Source: Flavobacterium sp. SH_e (GTDB lineage Bacteria; Bacteroidota; Bacteroidia; Flavobacteriales; Flavobacteriaceae). From it: DNA of 64,000 bases. Shown in pieces: positions 17,659 to 25,702 of this stretch. The DNA is taken from positions 409,519 to 473,518 of the forward strand of contig NZ_JAOVZN010000008.1 in NCBI RefSeq assembly GCF_025717045.1. The letters are read 5' to 3'. Positions within the stretch are counted from its first letter, which is position 1, and each line of letters begins with the position of its first letter. The notes under the pieces were generated by a model, which was not told where the DNA came from, made no database searches, and saw nothing but the letters and a program-made list of their open reading frames with translations. The translations under genes and the position numbers were made by a program.

Positions 17659-17797
17659 TTGTTAATTGTTAATTGTTAATTGTTAATTGTTAATTGTTAT
17701 TCTTTAATCTTTAATCTTTAATCTTTAATCTTTATTCTTTAATCTTTATTCTTTATTCTTTATTCTTTATTCTTTATTCTTTATTCTTATTCTTTAA
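17656..17797 (+). repeat. Heptamer satellite (TAATTGT then TCTTTAA/TCTTTAT)
   Basis: Six perfect TAATTGT units run from 17656 to 17697. About thirteen units of TCTTTAA or TCTTTAT follow to about 17797, one of them a base short. The TAA of the dps stop codon is the start of the first unit. The array ends about 100 bp before the csbD start. Confidence 0.95.
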
Positions 17798-17897
17798 TTG
17801 AAATGAAAATTATGCAACAGTCTTTAAAATTAATGTAACAAAAACGTGACTGATAATTTGCAATTTTACAATATAACAAATACAAAGAAAAACTATT

Positions 17898-18083
17898 ATG
17901 AATACTACTGAAATAAAAGGAAACTGGAACGAGTTGAAAGGAAAATTGAAGCAAAAATATGCTGAATTAACAGATGACGATTTGATGTTTGCTGAAGGAA
18001 AAGAAGACGAAATGTATGGAAAACTTCAGCAAAAACTAGGAAAAACAAAAGAGGAATTTCATCAAATCCTGTCAGAATTGTAA
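17898..18083 (+). CDS. CsbD family stress protein
   Basis: This is a 61-aa hydrophilic helical protein. It matches the CsbD pattern closely: IKGNWNELKGKLKQKYAELTDDDL at the start, then EGKEDEMYGKLQQKLGKTKEE. CsbD proteins are induced by general stress in many bacteria; no biochemical function is agreed. The gene is followed directly by a strong terminator, so it is its own transcription unit despite lying between dps and the regulator genes. Confidence 0.93.
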   Translation: MNTTEIKGNWNELKGKLKQKYAELTDDDLMFAEGKEDEMYGKLQQKLGKTKEEFHQILSEL

Positions 18084-18105
18084 ATCCTTGCAACTCAATC
18101 AGGGA

Positions 18106-18142
18106 AATACCGTCTAGTAAAAATATTAGACGGTATTTTTTT
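18106..18142 (+). terminator. Intrinsic terminator after csbD
   Basis: The arms AATACCGTCTA and TAGACGGTATT surround an AT-rich loop and precede a run of T. Confidence 0.85.
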
Positions 18143-18240
18143 GAAAAATTTATTTTAAAATCACATTTCTGTGTAATTCTATATCATTTAAAAGCAAAAA
18201 CACCAAATAAAATAAGTATCTTTAACCAAATTTCTATAAA

Positions 18241-18792
18241 ATGAAACTATTTATAAAGTTCGACATTAACACTATTTGCTCTCTTTATTTAAAACAAAAC
18301 TTAGAAGAAAACAACGTAAATTTTACGACCCTAGGATTTGGAGAAATTGAGATTGAAGACAATCTTGATGCCGAAGCATTGGAAAATTTAAAAACTAAAT
18401 TGGCTCCATGCGGTTTTGAAGTAGTTGAGAATCAAAAAAGTGTATTAGTTCAAAAAATAAAAGACGCGATTATCGAACTTGTATTTATGGACGACAACAA
18501 TAATTACAAAAGTTCTGTGTTTTTGGCAGAAAAGCTAAATCACAGTTATGGCTATTTATCAAATGTTTTCTCAGAAGTAACTTATTCTTCTATTGAAAAC
18601 TTTATTATTTTACAGAAAATTGAAAGAGCAAAACAATTGATTATTATCAATGAAATGAGTTTGACCGAAATTGCTTTTTTACTAAATTACTCAAGTGTTG
18701 CGCATTTGAGTACGCAGTTTAAAAACACGACTGGAATTACTCCTTCTGCTTTTCAGAGGATTATTAAGAAACGAAGAGAAAATTTAAAATAA
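18241..18792 (+). CDS. AraC-family transcriptional regulator (short form)
   Basis: The C-terminal half (about residues 80-180) is an AraC/XylS double helix-turn-helix, with the second helix-turn-helix in MSLTEIAFLLNYSSVAHLSTQFKNTTGITPSAFQ. The N-terminal 70 residues form a small domain with alternating hydrophobics and no cupin motif, so the ligand is unknown. The gene lies 20 bp before a response-regulator gene, which itself lies 10 bp before a histidine kinase, so all three are probably one operon. It may regulate the neighbouring stress genes; that is inference from position. Confidence 0.88.
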   Translation: MKLFIKFDINTICSLYLKQNLEENNVNFTTLGFGEIEIEDNLDAEALENLKTKLAPCGFEVVENQKSVLVQKIKDAIIELVFMDDNNNYKSSVFLAEKLNHSYGYLSNVFSEVTYSSIENFIILQKIERAKQLIIINEMSLTEIAFLLNYSSVAHLSTQFKNTTGITPSAFQRIIKKRRENLK

Positions 18793-18812
18793 AACCCAAA
18801 TACCACATTCAA

Positions 18813-19262
18813 ATGCAGAAAAACGCATTACACATTTTACTTGCCGATGATGACGAAGATGACCGTCTTTTCTTTAAAGACGCTTTTGAAGAGATCAAAA
18901 TACAAACAAATGTAAATTTCGTTCACGATGGAATGCAGTTGATGGATCATTTAATGAACCCAGACAATAAACTTCCAGATATTTTGTTTCTAGATTTGAA
19001 CATGCCTAAGAAAACAGGTAAAGAATGTTTGATTGAAATCAAAAAAACGGATCATTTAAAAGATATAATCATTGCCATCTATTCTACTTCTTCTTCTGAA
19101 GAAGACATTGAAGATACATTTATCCAGGGTGCAAATATTTACATTAAAAAACCGAGCGATTTCAATACGCTTAAAAAAATAATTAATGAAGTCGTGACCG
19201 TAAACTGGCACTATCATACCTCTGGGTTAAACCGTGATAATTTCTTGCTGCGACTAAAATAA
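18813..19262 (+). CDS. Single-domain response regulator (CheY-like)
   Basis: This 149-aa receiver domain has no output domain. The acidic pocket DDDEDD is at residues 11-16, the phosphoacceptor is Asp61 in FLDLNMP, and the conserved Lys is in IKKPSD near residue 116. Short receivers of this type usually relay phosphate or control a partner enzyme by binding. The kinase encoded 10 bp downstream is the obvious partner. The start ATG follows the AraC-type gene by 20 bp. Confidence 0.93.
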   Translation: MQKNALHILLADDDEDDRLFFKDAFEEIKIQTNVNFVHDGMQLMDHLMNPDNKLPDILFLDLNMPKKTGKECLIEIKKTDHLKDIIIAIYSTSSSEEDIEDTFIQGANIYIKKPSDFNTLKKIINEVVTVNWHYHTSGLNRDNFLLRLK

Positions 19263-19272
19263 GAGCATACCA

Positions 19273-21057
19273 ATGAAATGGATACCAAATTTTAATTCTT
19301 CAAACTCATTGAGAGTTATTTTTGTAATCGCAGTTTTCATTCTGTTATTTCTTTCTTCAATTGCTTACAAACATAATCAGGACTTGAATGAATCGAGTAA
19401 ACTGGTTATGCATACATACGAAATCAACATCCAGCTCGAACGATTAATGTCGGCTATAAAAGATGCAGAAACGGGCCAGCGAGGATACATCATCACTCGC
19501 AACGCCCGTTTTTTAACGCCTTATATTTATTCTCGAGACAAGGTAAACACATCCTTTATTACCTTAAAAAAATTAACTGCCGACAATGAACCGCAGCAGA
19601 AAAACCTTCAGAAACTTTTCAAACTCATTACACAACGTTTTGTTTCTTTTGAAAACTGTTTAAAATACAGCGATCCAAAAACATACGACAAAAGAAAACT
19701 AGACAACCATATGTTTGGCGGAAGAATCCTAATGGAAAACATCCGTTTTAAGGTAGACGAAATGAACGATATTGAAAAAGAATATCTCAAAAAAAGACTT
19801 AAAATTTACGATGACGAAATCTCGTTAAGTCCGCTTTTTTCAATTTCTCTATTCTTAGTTGCATTGAGTTTTATTTTATTGGCTTATCGCCAAATCAGCC
19901 GTGATTTTGAACGATTGAAGGTATTCAATAAAAGACTTTTAATCTCAAGCGGTTTAATTTCTGAATCTGAAAACATTGGTAAATTCAGCACTTGGCAATG
20001 GGATTTGGATTCTGACAAAATAGATTTCTCTGACAATCAATTTCGTTTATTGGGTCTTGAGCCAAAATCTTTTGCGCCAAATAAAGCAACACTTTTAAAA
20101 TATGTTCACCCAGACGACAAAGAATCTGTTGCTAAAGCAATAGACGGAATTGTAGAAAAGAAAAATCTTCCGTTTGTTTATTATAAAATTGTACGTCCAG
20201 ATTTTGAGGTTCGTTATTTTAAAACCATCGGTAAATTATTAACTGACCAACAAGGAAGTAAAATTTTGCTCGGAATTAATTTTGACATTACAGACGAGCA
20301 TCTTCTTAATATTGAACTTCAGGAACGAAATAAAGAACTGGAAAAAAGCAATAAAGAATTGGCTTCTTTCAACCATGTGGCAAGTCACGATTTGCAGGAA
20401 CCGCTTCGAAAAATCCAGACTTTTATTTCGAGAGTCTCAGATGCTGACAAAGCTGTTATGTCTGAAAGTGCTAAAAATTATATTAGTAAAATCGAAAGTT
20501 CGGCAAAAAGAATGCGTGTATTGATTGATGATCTTCTTTTATTTTCAAGAACCAATACCACAAAGAAAGAATTCATTAAAGTTAATCTGAACGAACTTCT
20601 GGATAATGCCGAATCAGAATTAGCTGAAATAATTGAAGAGAAGAAAGCTGTTATTAAGACAAATAAACTTCCGAAGCTTTCTGTAATTCCATATCAAATT
20701 GAACAGCTGTTTATCAATTTAATTGGAAATTCATTAAAATACAGTCAGCCCGATCTTGAACCAGAGATTTTAATTACAAGCGAGAAAGTAAGTTCTGCCG
20801 ATTATCCAAAAATATTAGAACAGTCTATAAAGAAGTTTCATAAAATTACATTTACCGATAACGGAATGGGATTTGATCCTCAGTTTAAAGAAACTATATT
20901 TATTCTCTTTCAACGTCTTCATTCTAAAACAGATTATCCTGGAACTGGAATTGGATTAGCGATTTGTAAAAAGATTGTTGAGAATCATAAAGGGCATATT
21001 ACCGCAGACAGCACTTTGGGCAAAGGCTCAGTGTTTACGGTCTTTCTTCCAGATTAA
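19273..21057 (+). CDS. CHASE3-PAS sensor histidine kinase
   Basis: This is a membrane sensor kinase of 594 aa. Two membrane helices (about residues 14-32 and 183-203) frame an extracytoplasmic CHASE3 domain with the motif DAETGQRGYIITRN. A PAS domain (about 230-345) follows, then HisKA with His372 in NHVASHDLQEPLRK, and the ATPase domain with N-box NLIGNSLKYS, DNGMGFD and GTGIGLAICKKI. All catalytic motifs are intact. The same-strand AraC-type and receiver genes precede it with gaps of 20 bp or less, and a hairpin terminator follows. The stimulus is unknown. Confidence 0.95.
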   Translation: MKWIPNFNSSNSLRVIFVIAVFILLFLSSIAYKHNQDLNESSKLVMHTYEINIQLERLMSAIKDAETGQRGYIITRNARFLTPYIYSRDKVNTSFITLKKLTADNEPQQKNLQKLFKLITQRFVSFENCLKYSDPKTYDKRKLDNHMFGGRILMENIRFKVDEMNDIEKEYLKKRLKIYDDEISLSPLFSISLFLVALSFILLAYRQISRDFERLKVFNKRLLISSGLISESENIGKFSTWQWDLDSDKIDFSDNQFRLLGLEPKSFAPNKATLLKYVHPDDKESVAKAIDGIVEKKNLPFVYYKIVRPDFEVRYFKTIGKLLTDQQGSKILLGINFDITDEHLLNIELQERNKELEKSNKELASFNHVASHDLQEPLRKIQTFISRVSDADKAVMSESAKNYISKIESSAKRMRVLIDDLLLFSRTNTTKKEFIKVNLNELLDNAESELAEIIEEKKAVIKTNKLPKLSVIPYQIEQLFINLIGNSLKYSQPDLEPEILITSEKVSSADYPKILEQSIKKFHKITFTDNGMGFDPQFKETIFILFQRLHSKTDYPGTGIGLAICKKIVENHKGHITADSTLGKGSVFTVFLPD

Positions 21058-21080
21058 ACTTCATTTAAAAACCACATAAA

Positions 21081-21127
21081 AAACGTTATATAAATCCATT
21101 ATGGGAATTATATAACGTTTATTTTTT
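21081..21127 (+). terminator. Terminator of the two-component operon
   Basis: The long arms AAACGTTATATAA and TTATATAACGTTT are followed by a T-rich tail, ending about 70 bp after the kinase stop codon. Confidence 0.75.
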
Positions 21128-21161
21128 ATGCTGTAAAGTAAATTCTTTCATTCATTAGCAT

Positions 21162-21176
21162 CTTTGTAATGTAATA
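21162..21176 (+). promoter_or_regulatory. Candidate promoter of the DUF4142-like operon
   Basis: The 15-mer CTTTGTAATGTAATA is identical to the -7/start region of small-RNA copy 1 (12373-12387) and matches copy 2 at all but the first base. It lies 16 bp before the start codon of the next gene. Confidence 0.5.
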
Positions 21177-21191
21177 CTTTAGGAAGTAATA

Positions 21192-21761
21192 ATGAAAGCA
21201 ATTCCCCCCGTTAAAGCTACATTTTTTAAAGTCCTTTTCTTATTCGTATTAGTATTATGCATGACGTCGTGCAGAAAAATTAATCCGATTGAAAACACTT
21301 TGAAGACACAAGCTTTTGCACAAAGTGACCGAGAAGAAACAGAAGTTTTCTTTTTTATTTCAACGGCGAATGTTAGCAAATCTATTATTTCTAAAAGTCA
21401 AATTGCACAACAAAGAAGTTCAGATGTTATCGTTCAGGAATTGGCAAAAAGAATAGAAATTCAGCAAAGCCAATTACTGGAAGAATTAACCAAAATGGCC
21501 ACGTCTAAGCTCATTGTCATTACTGAAATCAACGCCACGCACAAAAGAGATTTATATAATATACTTGACGCAAACAAAAATGAATTTAACAATGTCTATC
21601 TTGAAGCAATGACAGATGCAATTTGTGACCAGATTGAGTTACTTGAGAAAATTTCCAGAGAAACAAACGACAAACAAACTTTGGAACTCGTTCTTAGATA
21701 TTTACCTGAAGAATACAAGCTTTTAAGGGAAACCGAAAGAGTAAAAAAACAAAATGAATAA
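21192..21761 (+). CDS. DUF4142-like lipoprotein
   Basis: This is a 189-aa protein with a signal peptide and lipobox (LCMTSC, about residues 16-21). The mature part is helical. It resembles DUF4142, a ferritin-like four-helix family found in secreted stress proteins: a segment FFISTANVSKSIISKSQIAQ is followed by repeated helical heptads with spaced Asp/Glu/His. The resemblance is moderate and I see no clear metal ligands. It starts an apparent operon with the beta-barrel gene 36 bp downstream. Confidence 0.6.
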   Translation: MKAIPPVKATFFKVLFLFVLVLCMTSCRKINPIENTLKTQAFAQSDREETEVFFFISTANVSKSIISKSQIAQQRSSDVIVQELAKRIEIQQSQLLEELTKMATSKLIVITEINATHKRDLYNILDANKNEFNNVYLEAMTDAICDQIELLEKISRETNDKQTLELVLRYLPEEYKLLRETERVKKQNE

Positions 21762-21797
21762 ACGCCTATTATCTATCTATTAACTAAATTTTTTACT

Positions 21798-22439
21798 ATG
21801 AAATTACAAGCCAATTTTTTATGCGCCTTAACACTTTTTTTATCAGCTTCGTTTGGAATGCTGCACGCTCAGGACAATAATGTGAATACCGAGTTTGGGG
21901 TAAAAGGGGGATTCAATATGTCGAATTTATATCAAAGTGAAGCCGACGATGAAAATGTTTTATACGGGTTTAATGCTGGGGTTTACGCTACTCTTCCTAT
22001 TTCAGATTTTGTAGCCATTCAGCCAGAGATTTTATTTACCACAAAAGGTTCAGAGTTAGAATATAACAATGCTTTTGCATCGGGAAATACAAAATTCAGA
22101 TTGAATTATATCGAAGTACCGCTTTTAGTGAGAGTAAATGTGACAAAAAACTTTAACATTCATGCCGGTGGTTATGCTTCTTACTTAGTAAGTTCTAAAG
22201 TTAGCGGGGACGGAACTTTTGATTTTGACGAAGAAATTGACGCAGACGATCTAGCTAGATTTGACGCAGGACTTTCTGCTGGTGTTGGAGTCGATTTTAA
22301 CCCAATCAGCATCGGATTACGTTACAATTATGGTTTAACTACTGTGGGGAAAGAAAGAACTGTTGCAGGAACAACTTTTACGTTTCCAGACGCAAAAAAC
22401 AGCAACCTGTCATTATATCTTTCTTATAAGTTAAACTAA
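21798..22439 (+). CDS. Outer-membrane beta-barrel protein (porin family, PorT/OMP_b-brl_2 type)
   Basis: A signal peptide (to about residue 25, ending LHAQ) precedes a predicted eight-stranded barrel. The mature start EFGVKGGFNMSN and the final strand LSLYLSYKLN are typical of this barrel family, which includes many PorT-like proteins of Bacteroidota. The length of 213 aa is normal. It follows the DUF4142-like lipoprotein closely. There is no evidence of a specific cargo. Confidence 0.88.
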   Translation: MKLQANFLCALTLFLSASFGMLHAQDNNVNTEFGVKGGFNMSNLYQSEADDENVLYGFNAGVYATLPISDFVAIQPEILFTTKGSELEYNNAFASGNTKFRLNYIEVPLLVRVNVTKNFNIHAGGYASYLVSSKVSGDGTFDFDEEIDADDLARFDAGLSAGVGVDFNPISIGLRYNYGLTTVGKERTVAGTTFTFPDAKNSNLSLYLSYKLN

Positions 22440-22475
22440 ACAAGAAATTGATTATTAACCACTAAAATAAAAGCC

Positions 22476-22628
22476 ATGTCAAACTTATTATATACAGTTG
22501 CAGTTATTCTGGTAATTCTCTGGGCTTTAGGGTTCTTTGTTTACAGTTTTGGAAGCATTATCCATATTCTGTTAGTAATTGCCATTATCGCAGTACTGCT
22601 TCGACTTATTAAAGGTCGAGAAATTTAA
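22476..22628 (+). CDS. Lmo0937-type small membrane protein (DUF5670)
   Basis: This 50-aa peptide has two hydrophobic helices with a Gly-Ser turn. It reads MSNLLYTVAVILVILWALGF at the start and ILLVIAIIAVLLRLIKGREI at the end, matching the Lmo0937/DUF5670 family almost residue for residue. The family is common in Bacteroidota near YtxH and CsbD-type stress genes, but its role is unknown. It is too short for many gene finders. It sits 37 bp after the barrel gene, probably in the same transcript. Confidence 0.88.
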   Translation: MSNLLYTVAVILVILWALGFFVYSFGSIIHILLVIAIIAVLLRLIKGREI

Positions 22629-22687
22629 AAATCACACTATTATTAAATCAACAAATTATTAAATATTAATCCATAAAATCATTTATT

Positions 22688-22972
22688 ATGAAAACTAGTA
22701 GCACAATTTTAGGAATTTTAGGAGCCGCAGCGGCGGGAGCATTCATAGGTGTTTTATTTGCACCAGACAAAGGTTCTAACACAAGAAAAAAAATCAAAGA
22801 TAAATCGAAAGATTACTCAGATAATCTAAAAACAAAATTTGATGGCATTGTAAACACGATTACTTCAAACGGTAAAGAAATTATCGAAGAAGGAAAATCT
22901 AAACTTAACCAAGTTAAAGAAGATTACAACACGCTAAAAGATGATGTTAAAACAGTAAAATCAAACTATTAA
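22688..22972 (+). CDS. YtxH domain-containing protein
   Basis: This is a 94-aa protein with an N-terminal Gly/Ala-rich membrane helix (about residues 6-26, ILGILGAAAAGAFIGVLFAP). A charged helix with the KGSNTRKKIKDKSKDY motif of the YtxH family follows, and a long coiled region reaches the end. YtxH proteins are general-stress membrane proteins. The gene is in a run with 40-60-bp gaps and shares the strand with all genes from dps onward. Confidence 0.9.
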   Translation: MKTSSTILGILGAAAAGAFIGVLFAPDKGSNTRKKIKDKSKDYSDNLKTKFDGIVNTITSNGKEIIEEGKSKLNQVKEDYNTLKDDVKTVKSNY

Positions 22973-23020
22973 TAGTCCTTTATTAATTAGTGAAATTTTC
23001 AAACCATAAAACCGTATATC

Positions 23021-23374
23021 ATGGAACCAAATGCAACAACAAACGAAGATTTAAATCTTTACGAAAAAGCTGAAAACTACGCAAAAACAAGTTTAGAATT
23101 ATTAAAACTGAAAACTGTATGTTCAGTGGCTGATGGTGTTTCATCATTAGCATCAAAGATTGCAATTGGTATTGTTGTTGCATTTTTTACTTTGTTTCTA
23201 AATATCGGGATCAGCTTATGGGTTGGAAAAGAACTTGGAGAGTATTACTATGGCTTTTTTATCATGGCACTTTTCTATTTAATTGTCGTAATCGTTGTGG
23301 TAAAATCACATCATAAACTGATAAAAACACCTATCGGTAATACTATCATTTCAAGTATTCTAAAAGAGAAATAA
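23021..23374 (+). CDS. Holin-X-like membrane protein (phage holin family 3_6 type)
   Basis: This is a 117-aa protein with an amphipathic N-terminal helix and two strong membrane helices (about residues 47-67 and 76-97). The pattern matches the putative actinobacterial holin-X family (PF07332). These proteins are commonly encoded beside YtxH proteins in ordinary chromosomes, so a phage lysis role should not be assumed. No phage genes occur here. Confidence 0.75.
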   Translation: MEPNATTNEDLNLYEKAENYAKTSLELLKLKTVCSVADGVSSLASKIAIGIVVAFFTLFLNIGISLWVGKELGEYYYGFFIMALFYLIVVIVVVKSHHKLIKTPIGNTIISSILKEK

Positions 23375-23412
23375 AAACTGATTTAATTATTAATACATAT
23401 AAAAGACTAGTT

Positions 23413-23787
23413 ATGGAGGCTATTTACACTATTGATCAATTAAATCAAAAAATTAAGGAAGTAGAAATTCGTCAAGATGCCGAATGGTGTGCTATAAAAG
23501 ACCATATCGATGACATTAAGGAAAATCTAAAGCCTATTAACCTAATTCGAAATACAGTTGAAGAAATCAACGAAACAGTTGGTTTTAAAAGCCATTTGGC
23601 ACAATCGGCAATCAGTATCGGAATTGGGTATCTGGCCAAAAGATTCATCGTCGGAAAAGGCGACTCAATGTTTAAAGGTGTTTTAGGTTCAATCGTTCAG
23701 CTTATTGTAACGAACTTGGTTTCGAAACCTCATCATGAATCTTCCGAAGATGAAGAATCATCACAATACGAATCATCTAGAGAGTAA
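23413..23787 (+). CDS. Hypothetical protein of the YtxH/holin cluster
   Basis: The product is 124 aa. Residues 1-55 look like a coiled coil, a short hydrophobic segment lies at about 60-80 (SAISIGIGYLAKRFIVG), and the tail after residue 105 is Ser/Glu-rich and disordered. It could attach to the membrane by the central segment. I do not recognise a family. Its place 38 bp after the holin-like gene, last in the run, suggests that it works with those proteins. Confidence 0.7.
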   Translation: MEAIYTIDQLNQKIKEVEIRQDAEWCAIKDHIDDIKENLKPINLIRNTVEEINETVGFKSHLAQSAISIGIGYLAKRFIVGKGDSMFKGVLGSIVQLIVTNLVSKPHHESSEDEESSQYESSRE

Positions 23788-23812
23788 TTTGTCAAACTTA
23801 AATTTAATTATT

Positions 23813-23911
23813 ATGGAAAAGTTTAGCGAAATAGTAATAAAAAATGGTGTATACGTTTACTCGAATCTATATAAATGTTTTGAATACACACGAGTATTTC
23901 TAGGTATCTAA
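23813..23911 (+). CDS. Possible 32-aa small protein
   Basis: A short frame starts with ATG at 23813, 26 bp after the previous stop codon, and ends at 23911. It encodes MEKFSEIVIKNGVYVYSNLY and 12 more residues. It follows the spacing pattern of the operon but has no hydrophobic segment or known motif. It may be a real peptide, a remnant, or chance. Confidence 0.25.
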   Translation: MEKFSEIVIKNGVYVYSNLYKCFEYTRVFLGI

Positions 23912-24031
23912 CTTTCATTATACGTTATTGGGGAAACGGTTAATGAAGATAAGACCTTCGATATATATTTTTTTAAGAGGCAAAGGTGCAGAGGCACAAA
24001 GTAACAAAGGTTTCTCTGTTTGTCTTTAAAT

Positions 24032-24063
24032 AAAAAAGCTGAACTAAAAGTTCAGCTTTTTTA
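24032..24063. terminator. Bidirectional terminator nested in a repeat
   Basis: The arms AAAAAAGCTGAACT and AGTTCAGCTTTTTT enclose an AAA loop. It can end the stress cluster on the plus strand. Confidence 0.85.
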
Positions 24064-24171
24064 TTTTATAACGTCAGAGAAAAACCTTTGAACCTCTGCA
24101 CCTTTGCACCTTTACATAACAACAATACATTGCACTCCAGCGGTTGAAACTGCTGGCTATGTTTTTTGCAT

Positions 24172-24200
24172 AAAAAAAGCCGAACATTTGTTCGGCTTTT
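24172..24200. terminator. Bidirectional terminator near prfA
   Basis: The arms AAAAAAGCCGAACA and TGTTCGGCTTTT lie 70 bp after the prfA stop codon on the minus strand. Confidence 0.8.
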
Positions 24201-24269
24201 AAATATCTTGAGTTCAAAGAGAAAAAACCTCTGAACCTTTGTAACTATGTCCCTTTGAACCTGTGTACT

Positions 24270-25346
24270 TTAGTACACCTCAGAAGCTTCCTTCAATTTC
24301 TCCATGTTGTTAACCAACTGAAGCTCAGAAACAATTTTCTGAATATCACCATTCATGATGTTTCCTAAATCGTAAAGCGTTAAACCAATACGATGATCAG
24401 TTACACGACCTTGCGCGTAATTGTACGTACGAATTTTGGCCGAACGGTCTCCAGAACTTACCTGAGAACTACGTTTTTTAGCATCTTCTTCCTGCTTTTT
24501 GGCCAATTCCATTTCGTACAAACGAGAACGTAATACCATCAAAGCTTTATCTTTATTTTTGTGTTGCGATTTCTCATCTTGACATTGCGCCACCAAACCT
24601 GTTGGAATGTGCGTTAAACGTACAGCCGATTTCGTAGTATTTACCGACTGACCTCCAGGTCCAGACGAACAGAAGAAATCTACACGAACATCGTTCATAT
24701 CTACCTGAACATCAAACTCTTCAGCTTCTGGCAAAACCATAACCGTTGCAGCCGATGTATGCACACGTCCTTGAGTTTCTGTCTGCGGAACACGTTGTAC
24801 ACGGTGAACACCCGCTTCAAACTTCAAAGTTCCGTATACATCTTCTCCAGTAACTTCAAAAATAACCTCTTTGAAACCTCCAGAAGTACCCTCGTTCATA
24901 TCTACAACAGATGATCTCCATCCCATAGATTCGCAATATTTTGTGTACATTCTAAACAAGTCACCTGCAAAAATACTCGCTTCGTCCCCACCCGTTCCGG
25001 CGCGGATCTCCACCATTACGTTTTTCGCGTCTTCAGGATCTTTTGGAATAAGCATAAATTTGATTTCCTCCTCCAATTCTGGCAGACGTTCTTTTGCTTC
25101 ATCCAATTGCATTTTGGCCATTTCCACCATTTCAGCATCGCTTCCGTCAGCAATAATTTCGTTTGCTTCGTCGATGTTTGCTAAAATTATGATGTACTCT
25201 TCTCTCTTTTCAACAAGCGCTTTTATCCCTTTATATTCTTGGTTAAGCTGCTTATAACGTTTTTGATCAGAAATAACATCCGGCTGAATAATCAAATCCG
25301 AAATCTCATCGAAACGCTGCTTTACATATTGAAGTCTATCTAACAT
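24270..25346 (-). CDS. prfA: Peptide chain release factor 1
   Basis: RF1 recognises UAA and UAG stop codons and releases the finished peptide. The universal GGQ is at residues 231-233 in SSGPGGQSVNTTKSAVR. The stop-codon reading tripeptide PxT appears as PQT (187-189, RVPQTETQGRVHTS), which separates RF1 from RF2. The length of 358 aa is normal. The ATG follows an exact -7 box on the minus strand. It has no downstream prmC partner, unlike the arrangement in many other phyla. Confidence 0.97.
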   Translation of the reverse strand: MLDRLQYVKQRFDEISDLIIQPDVISDQKRYKQLNQEYKGIKALVEKREEYIIILANIDEANEIIADGSDAEMVEMAKMQLDEAKERLPELEEEIKFMLIPKDPEDAKNVMVEIRAGTGGDEASIFAGDLFRMYTKYCESMGWRSSVVDMNEGTSGGFKEVIFEVTGEDVYGTLKFEAGVHRVQRVPQTETQGRVHTSAATVMVLPEAEEFDVQVDMNDVRVDFFCSSGPGGQSVNTTKSAVRLTHIPTGLVAQCQDEKSQHKNKDKALMVLRSRLYEMELAKKQEEDAKKRSSQVSSGDRSAKIRTYNYAQGRVTDHRIGLTLYDLGNIMNGDIQKIVSELQLVNNMEKLKEASEVY

Positions 25347-25370
25347 TTTCTAATTCCTTTTATTGGACGG

Positions 25371-25378
25371 CAAAATTA
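25371..25378 (-). promoter_or_regulatory. Candidate -7 box of prfA
   Basis: The minus strand reads TAATTTTG, an exact TAnnTTTG match 25 bp before the prfA ATG. Confidence 0.5.
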
Positions 25379-25458
25379 CAAAATTTTTATCGAAAATTCT
25401 AGTGTTCATTTTTTCGGGAATTTAAGTTGAATATTTAGTGGAATTGTAATGATTTTTA

Positions 25459-25545
25459 GGAGCTGTTTCCTGCTATCCGCTATATCTTTTCCTTGCTAAA
25501 GAAGCAAGAAAAAGGATGCCGCTTCTATCAGGGCTAGGGCTTTGG
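25459..25545. repeat. Probable dispersed intergenic repeat
   Basis: The segment reads like a repeat I associate with flavobacterial intergenic regions: agctgtttcctgctatccgc, then an AT-rich middle, then ggatgccgcttctatcaggg. It is GC-richer than its flanks. The rest of the gap 25379-25702 shows no gene. Confidence 0.4.
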
Positions 25546-25702
25546 TTTTCATAATTATCTTTACGGTTTTCCGTAATGTATTTAGATTTTATGTTCTTAG
25601 TTTTGATAAAACGTAAAATCAGGTGTTTTTACGTAATGATTAATTTAAATTTAATGCGATGTTTGTTTTTTCATAAGCATTTTAGTAGAATCATAATAAA
25701 AG

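Larger units (their letters stand above)
23912..24269. repeat. Gene-free gap with palindromic repeats
   Basis: The gap holds an inverted repeat with arms near 23977-24019 and 24075-24118 (AGGCAAAGGTGCAGAGG against CCTCTGCACCTTTGC). A terminator is nested inside it. A second palindrome around 24137-24155 (CCAGCGG..CTGCTGG) and another copy of the aacctttg motif before prfA follow. There is no coding sequence. Confidence 0.7.

Noticed and set aside
17656..17797. CRISPR-like array
   Set aside because: The repeat unit is only 7 bp with no spacers, so it is a simple satellite.
23021..23374. Prophage origin suggested by a holin-like protein
   Set aside because: Holin-X-like proteins occur near YtxH genes in ordinary chromosomes, and no lysin, capsid, terminase or integrase gene is present.
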